Below are positions 8,941 to 18,079 of a stretch of DNA of 64,000 bases, piece by piece. Where the stretch lies: the NCBI RefSeq assembly GCF_003663825.1, contig NZ_RCCC01000001.1, forward strand, positions 938,501-1,002,500, read 5' to 3'. Numbering within the stretch: the first letter of the stretch is position 1; the number at the start of each line of letters is the position of its first letter. A program made the position numbers and the translations under genes. This stretch comes from Acidovorax sp. 106. Its GTDB lineage: Bacteria > Pseudomonadota > Gammaproteobacteria > Burkholderiales > Burkholderiaceae_C. Under the pieces are notes generated by a model that was not told where the DNA came from, did no database searches, and was given only the letters and a program-made list of their open reading frames with translations.

Positions 8941-8990
8941 AGGCGCTAGCGCTTATCCAATAAGCGCTAGCAGCTCCTAAATCAGGAGCA
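8941..8990 (+). repeat. Two-hairpin dispersed repeat, copy 1
   Basis: Between ahcY and tlyA. Hairpin 1 is AGCGCTTATcca-ATAAGCGCT; hairpin 2 is GCTCCT-aaatc-AGGAGC. Compared with the other copies, whose second hairpin reads GCTAT...ATAGC, both arms have changed together, so base pairing is kept. Same orientation as the other six copies in the window. Confidence 0.8.
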
Positions 8991-9007
8991 AACACCGCAC
9001 CTAGCCA

Positions 9008-10444
9008 TCAATAGCGGTAGGTGTCAGGCTTGTAAGGGCCTTGCTTAGGCACGCCGATGTAGGCCGCTTGCTCGTCCGTCAGTTCAGACAGCATGGCGCC
9101 CACCTTCTTCAGGTGCAGGCGAGCCACCTTTTCGTCCAGGTGCTTGGGCAGCACATAGACCTTGCCGTTTTCATAGAAGTCGCTGTGCGTGAAGAGTTCA
9201 ATCTGCGCAATCGTCTGGTTGGCAAAGCTCGACGACATCACAAAGCTGGGGTGGCCCGTGCCGCAGCCCAGGTTCACCAGACGGCCCTTGGCCAGCAAGA
9301 TGATGCGCTTGCCGTCGGCAAAAATCACATGGTCCACCTGGGGCTTGATCTCTTCCCACTGGCAGTGCTCTTCGAGCTTGGCGACCTGGATTTCGTTGTC
9401 GAAGTGGCCGATGTTGCAGACGATGGCCTGGTCCTTCATGGCCTTCATGTGGTCGAACGTGATCACGTCACGGTTGCCCGTCGTGGTCACGAAGATGTCG
9501 GCCTTGTCGGCGGCATATTCCATGGTCACGACCTTGTAGCCTTCCATGGCGGCTTGCAGGGCGTTGATGGGGTCGATCTCAGTCACCCACACTTGGGCGC
9601 TCAAGGCACGCAGCGCCTGGGCCGAGCCCTTGCCCACGTCGCCGTAGCCCGCCACCACAGCCACCTTGCCAGCGATCATCACGTCCGTGGCGCGCTTGAT
9701 GCCGTCCACCAGCGATTCACGGCAGCCGTACAGGTTGTCGAACTTGCTCTTGGTCACCGAGTCGTTCACGTTGATGGCGCGGAACATCAGGCTGCCCTTG
9801 GCCGACATCTCCTTCAAGCGGTGCACACCCGTGGTGGTCTCTTCGGTCACACCGATGATCTGGGCGCTCTTGCGGCTGTACCAGGTGGCATCCACCGCCA
9901 GCTTGGCCTTGATGGCGGCAAACAAGATGCGCTCTTCTTCGCTGCCAGGGTTGTCCAGTACCTTCTGGTCCTTTTCAGCCTGCTTGCCCAGGTGCATCAG
10001 CAGCGTGGCGTCGCCGCCGTCGTCCAGAATCAGGTTGGGGCCTTCGCCCTCTGTGCCGGCAGCGCCAAAGTCAAAAATGCGGTGGGTGTAGTCCCAGTAG
10101 TCGACCAGCGTCTCGCCCTTCACGGCAAACACGGGAGTGCCAGCAGCGGCGATGGCAGCAGCAGCATGGTCTTGCGTGGAGAAAATATTGCAAGAGGCCC
10201 AGCGCACTTCGGCACCCAGGGCTTGCAGCGTCTCGATCAGCACAGCGGTCTGGATCGTCATGTGCAACGAGCCCGTGATGCGCGCGCCCTTGAGCGACTG
10301 TTTGGGTGCGAATTCCTCGCGGATGGCCATCAGGCCGGGCATCTCGGTTTCGGCGATGCGGATTTCCTTGCGGCCCCATTCAGCTAGGCCGATGTCGGCA
10401 ATGATGCAGTCAGTGTTGACCGGGGCGTTGATGCGTGCGTTCAT
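9008..10444 (-). CDS. ahcY: S-adenosylhomocysteine hydrolase
   Basis: 478 residues. It splits SAH to adenosine and homocysteine with tightly bound NAD, removing the inhibitor of methyltransferases. Motifs: [41 protein letters not shown], the NAD-binding [10 protein letters not shown] (around residue 260) and the C-terminal KPDTYRY with the lysine and tyrosine that cap NAD. The roughly 40-residue insertion near [12 protein letters not shown] is typical of the long bacterial form. The ATG at 10442-10444 has GGAG eight bases upstream; a TTG four codons earlier is less likely. Regulated by the SAH riboswitch just upstream. Confidence 0.98.
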   Translation of the reverse strand: MNARINAPVNTDCIIADIGLAEWGRKEIRIAETEMPGLMAIREEFAPKQSLKGARITGSLHMTIQTAVLIETLQALGAEVRWASCNIFSTQDHAAAAIAAAGTPVFAVKGETLVDYWDYTHRIFDFGAAGTEGEGPNLILDDGGDATLLMHLGKQAEKDQKVLDNPGSEEERILFAAIKAKLAVDATWYSRKSAQIIGVTEETTTGVHRLKEMSAKGSLMFRAINVNDSVTKSKFDNLYGCRESLVDGIKRATDVMIAGKVAVVAGYGDVGKGSAQALRALSAQVWVTEIDPINALQAAMEGYKVVTMEYAADKADIFVTTTGNRDVITFDHMKAMKDQAIVCNIGHFDNEIQVAKLEEHCQWEEIKPQVDHVIFADGKRIILLAKGRLVNLGCGTGHPSFVMSSSFANQTIAQIELFTHSDFYENGKVYVLPKHLDEKVARLHLKKVGAMLSELTDEQAAYIGVPKQGPYKPDTYRY

Positions 10445-10513
10445 GGTGTGCTCCAAAGCATGTTTGAAAAGCCACTTGACGGGGAAAGATGCAACTCACC
10501 ACACGAAAAGTGG

Positions 10514-10585
10514 ATGAGCGTCGTTGCTTGATGACTCCGAGCCTCACGCCCCGCCTGTGCTGGGGGACGCTGCAACGCTCCTCGG
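10514..10585 (-). promoter_or_regulatory. SAH riboswitch upstream of ahcY
   Basis: On the minus strand the leader starts CCGAGGAGCGTTGCAGCG, continues with a C-rich / G-rich loop (CCCCCAGCACAGGCGGGG), then GCTCGG and ends AAGCAACGACGCTCATCC. This is the SAH riboswitch architecture: P1 formed by GAGCGTTGC with GCAACGACGCTC, plus the pseudoknot-forming loop. SAH riboswitches are known upstream of ahcY in beta- and gammaproteobacteria and turn expression on when SAH builds up. The 3' side ends about 70 bases before the start codon. Matched from memory of the consensus, not by a covariance model. Confidence 0.9.
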
Positions 10586-10593
10586 ATGGGCGA

Positions 10594-10599
10594 ATTATA
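10594..10599 (-). promoter_or_regulatory. -10 box of the ahcY promoter
   Basis: A perfect TATAAT on the minus strand, ending 8 bases before the first paired base of the riboswitch, so transcription would begin at the aptamer 5' end. No good -35 is seen at 16-18 bases. The rest of the gap to prfC (10600-10858) shows nothing I can name. Confidence 0.65.
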
Positions 10600-10858
10600 G
10601 GAGCAAGACCTCAAACCGGCACTGCTTGTGACGGGTAACTATCCGAACACAAATCGAGGAGACGGCCAAGGTACGATTCAGCCTGCAGCGCCTGCGCAGA
10701 CCATGCACACCAGGTAGCCACCTGCGCAGCCGCAGTTTCACGCATAGGTAAAATCATTGTTAACTGCGCTGTTCTTCAGCGCAACGACAGACCTTTGCAC
10801 AGTCTGATCTGGCAATGCTGCAACCTGCAGCGCTTGCCCTCCCATTCCAGGAACTTCC

Positions 10859-12487
10859 GTGTCCCACGCCCCAGAAACCCGGCGCCGCCGTACCTTTGCC
10901 ATCATCTCCCACCCTGACGCGGGTAAGACCACGCTGACGGAAAAGCTGCTGCTGTTCTCGGGAGCCATCCAAATCGCCGGCGCCGTGAAGGGCCGCAAGG
11001 CCAGCCGCCACGCCACCTCCGACTGGATGGAGATTGAAAAGCAGCGCGGCATCTCGGTCGCATCGTCGGTGATGCAGATGGCCTACCGCGACCATGTGGT
11101 CAACTTGCTCGACACCCCCGGCCACAAGGACTTCTCCGAGGACACCTACCGCGTGCTCACGGCCGTGGACTCGGCCCTGATGGTGATCGACGCCGCCAAC
11201 GGTGTGGAAGCGCAGACCCGCCGCCTGATCGAGGTTTGCCGCCAACGTGACACGCCCATCATCACCTTCGTGAACAAGATGGACCGCGAAGTGCGCGACC
11301 CGCTGGACATCATGGACGAAGTCGAGCGCGAGCTGGGCATGCCCTGCTGCCCCATGACTTGGCCTGTGGGCCAAGGCAAGGCCTTCGGCGGCATCATCAA
11401 CCTGCGCACCAAGACCATGACCGTGTTCGAGTCGGGCAGTGAGCGCCGCCCGCAGGACTTTGAGGCCATCCCTTTGTCAGACGAAACCACGCTGCGCGCG
11501 CGCTTCGGCACCGAGTTCGATGCGGCGCTCGAAAGCATGGAACTGGCCGTGGGCGCATCGCCAGCCTGGGACCACGAAGCCTTCCTGGCGGGCAAGCTGA
11601 CCCCCGTGTTCTTTGGCTCCGGTGTGAACAACTTCGGGGTGATGGAGGTGCTTGATGCCCTGGTGGATATGGCCCCGCCCCCCGGCCCCCGCATCAGCAC
11701 GCTCGAAGTCAACAAGCAGCCGGTGGTCAAAACCATCCAGCCCGAGGACGAAGGCTTCTCCGGCGTCGTGTTCAAGGTGCAGGCCAACATGGACGCCAAC
11801 CACCGCGACCGCATCGCCTTTGTGCGCGTGGCCTCGGGCAAGTACACCCCTGGCATGAAGCTCAAGGTGCAGCGCACCGCCAAAGAACTGCGCCCCACCA
11901 GCGTAGTCACCTTCATGAGCCAGCGCCGTGAAGCGGTGGAAGAAGCCTACGCGGGCGACATCATCGGCTTCACCACGCACGGCGGCGTGCAGCTGGGCGA
12001 CACCATCACTGACGGCGCCAACCTGCAGTTCACCGGCCTGCCCTTCTTCGCGCCCGAAATGTTCATGACCGTGGTGCTCAAAAACCCGCTGCGCACTAAG
12101 CAACTGCAACAAGGCCTGGCCCAGCTGGGCGAAGAAGGCGCCATTCAAGTCTTCAAACCCGACGCGGGCGGCAACATGCTGCTGGGCGCCGTGGGCCAAC
12201 TGCAGTTTGAAGTGGTGCAACACCGCCTGAAGGCCGAGTACGACGCCGACGTGCGCCTGGAAGGCTGCCAGTACACGGGCGCCCGCTGGATCACCGCAAA
12301 TACCGCCGCTGAACTGCGCGAGTTTGAAAACGCCTACCCCCTGCGTATGGCGCACGACGCGGCGGACACGCTGGCCTATCTGTGCACATCACCATACGAC
12401 GTGCGGTTGGCGCAGGAGCGGTTTCCGAAGATTCACTTTCATCCGCTGCGGGAGCATGCGGGGTTGGCTTTGCAGGTCAATGCATAA
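10859..12487 (+). CDS. prfC: Peptide chain release factor 3
   Basis: 542 residues, slightly above the E. coli length of 529. RF3 is a translational GTPase that recycles RF1/RF2. The GTPase domain has G1 AIISHPDAGKTTL, G3 LLDTPGHKDFSEDTYR and G4 TFVNKMDRE, with the RF3-specific RHATSDWMEIEKQRGISV. C-terminal domains II/III include the QRRTAKELRPT-like segment. Start is a GTG preceded by CCAGGAAC; the ATG alternatives are too far inside. It is transcribed away from ahcY. Confidence 0.97.
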   Translation: MSHAPETRRRRTFAIISHPDAGKTTLTEKLLLFSGAIQIAGAVKGRKASRHATSDWMEIEKQRGISVASSVMQMAYRDHVVNLLDTPGHKDFSEDTYRVLTAVDSALMVIDAANGVEAQTRRLIEVCRQRDTPIITFVNKMDREVRDPLDIMDEVERELGMPCCPMTWPVGQGKAFGGIINLRTKTMTVFESGSERRPQDFEAIPLSDETTLRARFGTEFDAALESMELAVGASPAWDHEAFLAGKLTPVFFGSGVNNFGVMEVLDALVDMAPPPGPRISTLEVNKQPVVKTIQPEDEGFSGVVFKVQANMDANHRDRIAFVRVASGKYTPGMKLKVQRTAKELRPTSVVTFMSQRREAVEEAYAGDIIGFTTHGGVQLGDTITDGANLQFTGLPFFAPEMFMTVVLKNPLRTKQLQQGLAQLGEEGAIQVFKPDAGGNMLLGAVGQLQFEVVQHRLKAEYDADVRLEGCQYTGARWITANTAAELREFENAYPLRMAHDAADTLAYLCTSPYDVRLAQERFPKIHFHPLREHAGLALQVNA

Positions 12488-12573
12488 CCACCCCGCCCTG
12501 CAAAGAATGCCTCGACTCGGTAGCGTGAAAACAAACAAAGCCGAAAAACACATAAATCAAATCTATTTAAAAA

Positions 12574-14142
12574 ATGCCAATTTCACGGATTGCCGCATTA
12601 GTTCAAAAACACAAGCAGGGAATTTTTTACTTCACCATGGCTCTATTGCTCGTCATAGGGGCCTCGCTGCGCTTTTACGAACTGGGCGCATTTAGCTTCT
12701 GGGACGATGAGCTTTTTTCGGTAAGCGCAGTCACCCGGTCAGGCCCATGGAATGGGCCTCTGCTTCCAGAGCGAAGCATGGCGCACCTGCAAATTACCGA
12801 CAGTTTCTGGACATGGAAACTTGCAGACCCCCATCCACCTCTGTATGAAGTGCTGCTCGTGCCATGGATCCACCTGTGGGGCACATCGGAATTCGCTGTT
12901 CGCAGCTTGAGTGCCGTCTTGGGTATCGTCACAATGCTGTCGGTCTTCGCGCTGCCACATACCATCACACGGCCTACACGCATCGTATACATGCTGCTTT
13001 TGGCCACCTCGGGTTGCCTTATTATCTACAGCCAAGATGCACGCAACTATGCACTTTCAGCCTGCTTAACTGCCTGGATGTTCGCCCGACTCATCAAGCA
13101 AATAGAAACCGCTCCGCATACCCTCGCCCAAGGGAGGCCAACCGTAACACTCCTCACGCTCGGCGGGTTACTTGCATTAAATCACTATTACGGCTTGGTT
13201 TTCGTACTCAGCGTTGCAGCATTTACTGCTGTCCCCACGTTGCAAGCACGCAGTATTTCTGCACTGACACGCGTTTCTACGCGATGGTCTTTGGCACTGC
13301 TTCCCGCCCTTGCTTACATCGCACTGGGGTGGATTGGCATCATGACAAAGCTAAATGCAGCTCCGCCGGATGCGCTGTCGCTAGCAATGACATTCAAACG
13401 CAACTTTACTGCATTCATCCGTAATTTTAGCCCAGGGCATATAGGAATGGTTCATTTTTGGATCGCACTGCTACTCCTCATTGCCTGCTACCTCGCCTAT
13501 CGAAAAATGCGCAAAGAAAATCACCCTTTGCAGCTAATTACAGGATACGTTCTGGGAATTAGCACCCTTTTCTTTATTGTGCAAATCATTGGCACCCGCC
13601 GCGCAGAGTTCGTGCACGAACGATACATGATATTCATTATCCCGGGATGCCTTTTACTGACTGCAATTTTTACACAAACTTCAAACTGGATTAAGAATAT
13701 TAGCCTATTTTCAATTCCATTCATTGCAATTGGCGGCCTACTGGTATGGAACGCATCCCCAAAACCACAGGGCTGGGGTGAGTGGAAGGGAGCATCCGAA
13801 GCAGTCGCCAAGGCATATCAAGCCGGCGACATTATTATCATGCCAATTAGCCATCAACCGATACTGCAAGCCTACTTTCAACATTACTTGAAAGAACACA
13901 TCCCACTGAGTGAACTAGAAAAAAACACGTGGGATGCCTTCGATATCGCACCACTTGTAAACCATTTAAAGCAGACCACCGATCAAAAACAGCATCTCAT
14001 ATTCTTCAGTCATTCTGCCTTCGAACCTCAAATGAAAGCCGCACTTAGCACACTACAGGCAGACATAGGCTGCACCTCCAAGGAAACTCGAAGCTACGGA
14101 ACGTTGCGCGTCACTGAGATTTCCTGCAAAGAATCCCAATGA
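12574..14142 (+). CDS. GT39/ArnT-like membrane glycosyltransferase (GT-C fold)
   Basis: 522 residues with about ten hydrophobic helices and a C-terminal soluble domain (about 410-522). The first extracytoplasmic loop after TM1 has FSFWDDELFSVSAV, the acidic pair expected of GT-C enzymes that use polyprenyl-phosphate sugars. It overlaps the following GT2 gene by four bases (ATGA), and that gene overlaps a GtrA gene, so this is the third component of a three-part glycosylation system: GtrB loads the lipid carrier, GtrA flips it, this enzyme transfers the sugar outside. No Shine-Dalgarno is visible. Base composition is clearly more AT-rich than the flanks, pointing to horizontal acquisition. The sugar and acceptor are not predictable. 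Confidence 0.8.
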   Translation: MPISRIAALVQKHKQGIFYFTMALLLVIGASLRFYELGAFSFWDDELFSVSAVTRSGPWNGPLLPERSMAHLQITDSFWTWKLADPHPPLYEVLLVPWIHLWGTSEFAVRSLSAVLGIVTMLSVFALPHTITRPTRIVYMLLLATSGCLIIYSQDARNYALSACLTAWMFARLIKQIETAPHTLAQGRPTVTLLTLGGLLALNHYYGLVFVLSVAAFTAVPTLQARSISALTRVSTRWSLALLPALAYIALGWIGIMTKLNAAPPDALSLAMTFKRNFTAFIRNFSPGHIGMVHFWIALLLLIACYLAYRKMRKENHPLQLITGYVLGISTLFFIVQIIGTRRAEFVHERYMIFIIPGCLLLTAIFTQTSNWIKNISLFSIPFIAIGGLLVWNASPKPQGWGEWKGASEAVAKAYQAGDIIIMPISHQPILQAYFQHYLKEHIPLSELEKNTWDAFDIAPLVNHLKQTTDQKQHLIFFSHSAFEPQMKAALSTLQADIGCTSKETRSYGTLRVTEISCKESQ

Positions 14143-15107
14143 AAAAACTCATATCCATCGTTGTCCCCGCTTATAACGAAGAATTGGTTCTGCCGATTTT
14201 TCATTCACGCATTGATAGCATCATAAAGCCGATCGAAAAATACGATTGGGAAATCGTATTTGTGAACGATGGGAGCCGCGACTCGACTCAAAACATCATT
14301 GATAATATACAGAGCTGTGATCAGCGCATCAGCAGCGTCAACCTATCACGCAACTTTGGCAAAGAGATCGCCATGACCGCAGGTTTGGAGCATGCCCGAG
14401 GTGACGCCATCATAGTAATTGACGCAGATTTGCAAGACCCCCCAGAACTGATTGTTGATTTTATTTCCGCCTGGGAAAATGGTTTTGACATCGCTTACGC
14501 AAGGCGCACTCACCGTGACGGTGAAACTTGGCTAAAAAAATATACAGCGGCGCAGTTTTATAAACTGATGGGAAAGATATCAAATATCCATATCCCGGCA
14601 GACACCGGCGACTACCGAATCATGAGTCGTAGAACTGTAGATGCCATCCTGCAGTTGCGAGAGCACCATCGATTTATGAAAGGCATTTTTTCCTGGGTCG
14701 GCTATCCATCAAAAGCAATTGACTACCGACGTGAAGCCCGTGCCGCAGGAGAAACAAAATTCAACTATTGGAAATTATGGAATTTCGCGATAGAAGGAAT
14801 CACCTCATTCACTATCTTACCCCTCAAAATTGCAACCTACCTTGGAGTACTAGTTTCACTTCTGGCTTTTTGCGCTGGCATATGGACAGTATTAAAAACC
14901 ATTGCATGGGGCGAGCCGGTGGCAGGATACCCGACATTGATAGTAACAATGCTATTCCTAGGCGGCATACAACTTCTTTTCATCGGAATACTAGGCGAAT
15001 ATATCGGAAGAATATTTAATGAAACAAAAAATAGACCGTTGTATTTCGTACAATCCTACACGCCAGCAAATATAATAAAAAAATTATCAGAAATCGACAA
15101 AAGATGA
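14139..15107 (+). CDS. Polyprenyl-phosphate glycosyltransferase, GtrB-like (GT2)
   Basis: 322 residues. The GT2 domain begins ISIVVPAYNEE and has the metal-binding VIDADLQDPPEL, then a RRxxRDGE-like loop (ARRTHRDGETWLKK) and two C-terminal transmembrane helices (about 235-255 and 268-290), the layout of GtrB / DPMS-type enzymes that make undecaprenyl-phosphate sugars at the cytoplasmic face. It overlaps both neighbours by four bases, so the three genes are translationally coupled. AT-rich like the genes around it. Donor sugar not predictable. Confidence 0.9.
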   Translation: MKKLISIVVPAYNEELVLPIFHSRIDSIIKPIEKYDWEIVFVNDGSRDSTQNIIDNIQSCDQRISSVNLSRNFGKEIAMTAGLEHARGDAIIVIDADLQDPPELIVDFISAWENGFDIAYARRTHRDGETWLKKYTAAQFYKLMGKISNIHIPADTGDYRIMSRRTVDAILQLREHHRFMKGIFSWVGYPSKAIDYRREARAAGETKFNYWKLWNFAIEGITSFTILPLKIATYLGVLVSLLAFCAGIWTVLKTIAWGEPVAGYPTLIVTMLFLGGIQLLFIGILGEYIGRIFNETKNRPLYFVQSYTPANIIKKLSEIDKR

Positions 15108-15505
15108 GTCAAACGCGTCAGTTTTTGTTTTTCGCCATAACGGGAACTATCGGATTTGTTGTAGACAGCACCGTACTTTATGCAATGGCGGACTACCTTG
15201 GATGGTACGGCGCTAGATGCGCCTCATTTTTAACAGCTGCATCTGCGACATGGGCGATCAATCGAAAAATAACATTTCAAGAAAAAGACATAAAACAGTC
15301 TTTAGCTCATGAATACCTCAAATACATTGCATCCATGCTTGGTGGAGCTGCAGTAAATTTTTCCATCTACATCCTCACAATAAACACCACTCAATCCACA
15401 TCAGCCCCACTGATTGGCGTTGCAGCTGGTTCGCTTGGAGGTCTATTTTTCAACTTTGTAGCCGCAAAACACATCGTTTTCAAAAAAACAAAGAAATCCG
15501 AATAG
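15104..15505 (+). CDS. GtrA family flippase-like membrane protein
   Basis: 133 residues, four predicted helices, starting RQFLFFAITGTIGFVVDSTVLYAM and with AINRKITFQ, both typical of the GtrA-like family. GtrA proteins are thought to flip undecaprenyl-phosphate-linked sugar made by GtrB. It is last in the coupled trio and overlaps the GT2 gene by four bases. Very AT-rich, with many A runs. Confidence 0.88.
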   Translation: MSQTRQFLFFAITGTIGFVVDSTVLYAMADYLGWYGARCASFLTAASATWAINRKITFQEKDIKQSLAHEYLKYIASMLGGAAVNFSIYILTINTTQSTSAPLIGVAAGSLGGLFFNFVAAKHIVFKKTKKSE

Positions 15506-15546
15506 ATTACAAATCATCGATTAAATTTAAAATCACAATCTTTTTT

Positions 15547-16584
15547 ATGAACTACAAAAATACTCAGCCAATTTCAGCAATGAAAAATGAGTATTCATTA
15601 AATAACTTTGACTGCATCCGCATCGCTGCAGCTCTGGCTGTAATGGTCAGCCATCACTACGCACTCACAGCTCAAGTAGAACCCTCTTTTCTGGGGCTTC
15701 ATAGCTGGGGAGGTGCAGCGGTCATCGTTTTTTTCGTCATCAGCGGCTACTTGGTGACGTCAAGCTGGTACAACGACCCCAACGCTCTACGGTTCGCCCA
15801 ACGGCGAATCCTTCGCATATGGCCTGCACTCACTGTCGTGGTAGTTGTGACGGCCTATGGCCTGGGCGCTTGGGTCACTAGCCTGCCACTAATGGAGTAC
15901 TGGAAGCACAGGGCCACGCTCGACTATTTGCTGAATCTCAAGCTGAATGTGCATTACGTACTGCCAGGCGTCTTTGAAAGCAACCCCTACCCCAGGGGTG
16001 TCAATGGATCCCTCTGGACCATCCCCCTGGAAGTGCGTTGCTATGTTGTGATGGCACTTGCAGGATTGCTGGGCTTATTAAAGTTCCGAAATATCTGGCT
16101 GCTGCTGATAACAGCCTACATGTTTTGGCTCATGGCAAAAGGCAATGCAGATGTCACTGGCAAAGTGAACTATGGCAGGGAACTCGGGGCCTTCTTCCTT
16201 GCGGGGTCTGCGCTCTATCTGCTGCAACCCCGATGGGAACGTTCCCCGTTGATTTGGATATTAGCCTCCTTGGCAGGTGCGGCAGCTCTCTGGATCGGAG
16301 GATGGCGCTACGCCGCATTACTACTAGCATTACCCCTGCTTGTGCTCTACGTCGGCACCCGTTCGACCCCAGTGATCAGGCGCATTGGTCGCTGGGGGGA
16401 CCCTTCGTACGGCATCTACCTCATTGCATTCCCCGCTCAACAGGCTGTGCTCCACTTTTTCTGGCCTGAACTGGGTTTCACAGGCACCCTGGCAATGGCG
16501 ACAGCAATCACAGTAGCACTGGCCTATGCATCCTGGCACGGCGTTGAAAAAATCGCACTGAGACTGAAGCCCCGCAGACAGTGA
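15547..16584 (+). CDS. OafA-type membrane acyltransferase (acyltransferase 3 family)
   Basis: 345 residues, or 334 if the second ATG (15580) is used; neither has a clear ribosome site. The family start NFDCIRIAAALAVMVSHHYAL carries the R...H catalytic pattern, followed by WGGAAVIVFFVISGYLVTSSW and QRRILRIWPAL. About ten hydrophobic helices. These enzymes move acetyl or other acyl groups across the inner membrane to sugars of O-antigen, capsule or glycan. It follows the GtrA gene by 41 bases, and composition returns toward the genomic norm along the gene. Likely modifies the sugar added by the preceding cassette (inference). Confidence 0.88.
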   Translation: MNYKNTQPISAMKNEYSLNNFDCIRIAAALAVMVSHHYALTAQVEPSFLGLHSWGGAAVIVFFVISGYLVTSSWYNDPNALRFAQRRILRIWPALTVVVVVTAYGLGAWVTSLPLMEYWKHRATLDYLLNLKLNVHYVLPGVFESNPYPRGVNGSLWTIPLEVRCYVVMALAGLLGLLKFRNIWLLLITAYMFWLMAKGNADVTGKVNYGRELGAFFLAGSALYLLQPRWERSPLIWILASLAGAAALWIGGWRYAALLLALPLLVLYVGTRSTPVIRRIGRWGDPSYGIYLIAFPAQQAVLHFFWPELGFTGTLAMATAITVALAYASWHGVEKIALRLKPRRQ

Positions 16585-16741
16585 ACACTGTCAGGCTGTA
16601 TGCTTGATGTCCATCGCCTCCATAACGGGCGCTCTAGCAGCGAGTGACCCACACCGGGCTCTATCAAGCCCTTGAAGTTTGATGACAGACTGCCTGGACA
16701 ATCGGATGGTTGGATCAGAGTCCCCCCAGAACCGAAAAACC

Positions 16742-17089
16742 ATGTCCAAACTACTCGTTATGTGTACGCTGCTTTGCGTGCTGGCCGTAAGCATCGGGCA
16801 GTTACTGTTCAAAAAGGCGGCACAAGCCATGCCCCAAACTTTGGAACTGCACACGCTTTTGCACAACCGCTGGCTATTGGCATCACTGCTTTTGTATGCC
16901 TTGACCACGCTAGCCTGGGTGTGGATTTTGCGCAGTGCGCCACTTCAATTGGCCTACCCCTTCATGGGGCTGGCTTTTCTGATTGTTCCAACGTTGGCAT
17001 GGCTATTCCTTGGTGAGCCGCTCCATTGGCGCACCCTTGCAGGCGGTGCGCTCATCATGGCGGGCGTAATTTTGGCCTCGTGGAGTTAA
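16742..17089 (+). CDS. EamA/SMR-like small membrane protein (ArnE-type flippase candidate)
   Basis: 115 residues with four hydrophobic helices and the DMT-family feel of ArnE/ArnF: KLLVMCTLLCVLAVSIGQLLFKKAAQ at the start, LAYPFMGLAFLIVP and GEPLHWRTLAGGALIMAGVILASWS at the end. An upstream ATG at 16679 would add 21 non-membrane residues; the start at 16742 is preferred for fit. It sits 9 bases before a GT2 gene, so it probably flips that enzyme's lipid-linked product, playing the part of GtrA in a second cassette. Confidence 0.8.
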   Translation: MSKLLVMCTLLCVLAVSIGQLLFKKAAQAMPQTLELHTLLHNRWLLASLLLYALTTLAWVWILRSAPLQLAYPFMGLAFLIVPTLAWLFLGEPLHWRTLAGGALIMAGVILASWS

Positions 17090-17098
17090 GGAAATCGA

Positions 17099-18070
17099 AT
17101 GCGCATTGCCGTCGCCATTCCCTGCTACAAAGTGACCCAACACGTGTTGCAGGTCATACAAAACATCGGCAATGAAGTTGAAGCCATCTATGCAGTAGAC
17201 GACGCCTGCCCCGAAGGCAGTGGTCAATGGATCGAGAAGAACTGTATGACCCCCCGCGTGCGCGTCCTTTACCACCCAGAGAATCGTGGAGTAGGCGGTG
17301 CCGTGGTGACGGCCTACAAAGCAGCTATCGCAGATGGCATGGATATCGTGGTGAAAATCGATGGAGACGGGCAGATGAACCCTGCACTCATCCCGTATTT
17401 CATCCGCCCCCTGCTGCGCAACGAAGCCGACTACACCAAAGGCAATCGCTTCTTCCGCCCAGAATCTGTGCAAGGCATGCCCCCTGTTCGGTTGTTCGGC
17501 AATGCGGTGCTGTCCTTCATGACCAAGCTCAGCTGCGGTTACTGGAACATCATGGACCCGACCAACGGTTACACGGCGGCGCGCACTTGTGTGCTGGCAG
17601 AGTTGCCGCTGGACAAGTTGGAGAAGCGCTATTTTTTTGAAACCGACATGCTGTTTCGGCTCAACACGCTGCGCGCCGTTGTCAAAGACATTCCGATGGA
17701 CTCGGTCTATGCAGACGAGGAGTCCAATCTCAAGATCGGCAAGGTGCTGCCGGAGTTTTTGAGAAAGCACGCGTCGCGCTTGTGGAGGCGTTATGTGTAC
17801 AACTACCTCGTGCGGGACTTCAATGTGGGCACGCTCTACAGCCTCTTTGGTTCTTTACTGGTAGTCGTTGGCTCAGCCTTTGGTGCGATGCACTGGCTCG
17901 ATAGCGCGCGCTCCAACCACCCGGCTACCAGCGGCACCGTCATGTTGGCAGCGCTGCCCATTCTGGTGGGCATTCAATTCCTGATTGCCTTCTTGCACTA
18001 TGACGTGAGCAACCTGCCTGTGGAGCCGCTAAGCGACTCACTCGCTGCACCGCAACCCGACGAGTCTTGA
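17099..18070 (+). CDS. Glycosyltransferase family 2, membrane-associated
   Basis: 323 residues. GT2 core from RIAVAIPCYKV with AIYAVDDACPEGSGQW and the metal-binding KIDGDGQMNP (around residue 85), then two hydrophobic helices at about 242-262 and 280-300. This is the polyprenyl-phosphate GT layout. It is preceded by the ArnE-like flippase and followed after 9 bases by a large membrane protein, again making a three-part glycosylation set. An AAGGAAATCG segment precedes the ATG. GC content is normal for the window, unlike the first cassette. Confidence 0.88.
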   Translation: MRIAVAIPCYKVTQHVLQVIQNIGNEVEAIYAVDDACPEGSGQWIEKNCMTPRVRVLYHPENRGVGGAVVTAYKAAIADGMDIVVKIDGDGQMNPALIPYFIRPLLRNEADYTKGNRFFRPESVQGMPPVRLFGNAVLSFMTKLSCGYWNIMDPTNGYTAARTCVLAELPLDKLEKRYFFETDMLFRLNTLRAVVKDIPMDSVYADEESNLKIGKVLPEFLRKHASRLWRRYVYNYLVRDFNVGTLYSLFGSLLVVVGSAFGAMHWLDSARSNHPATSGTVMLAALPILVGIQFLIAFLHYDVSNLPVEPLSDSLAAPQPDES

Positions 18071-18079
18071 TAGGTCGCC

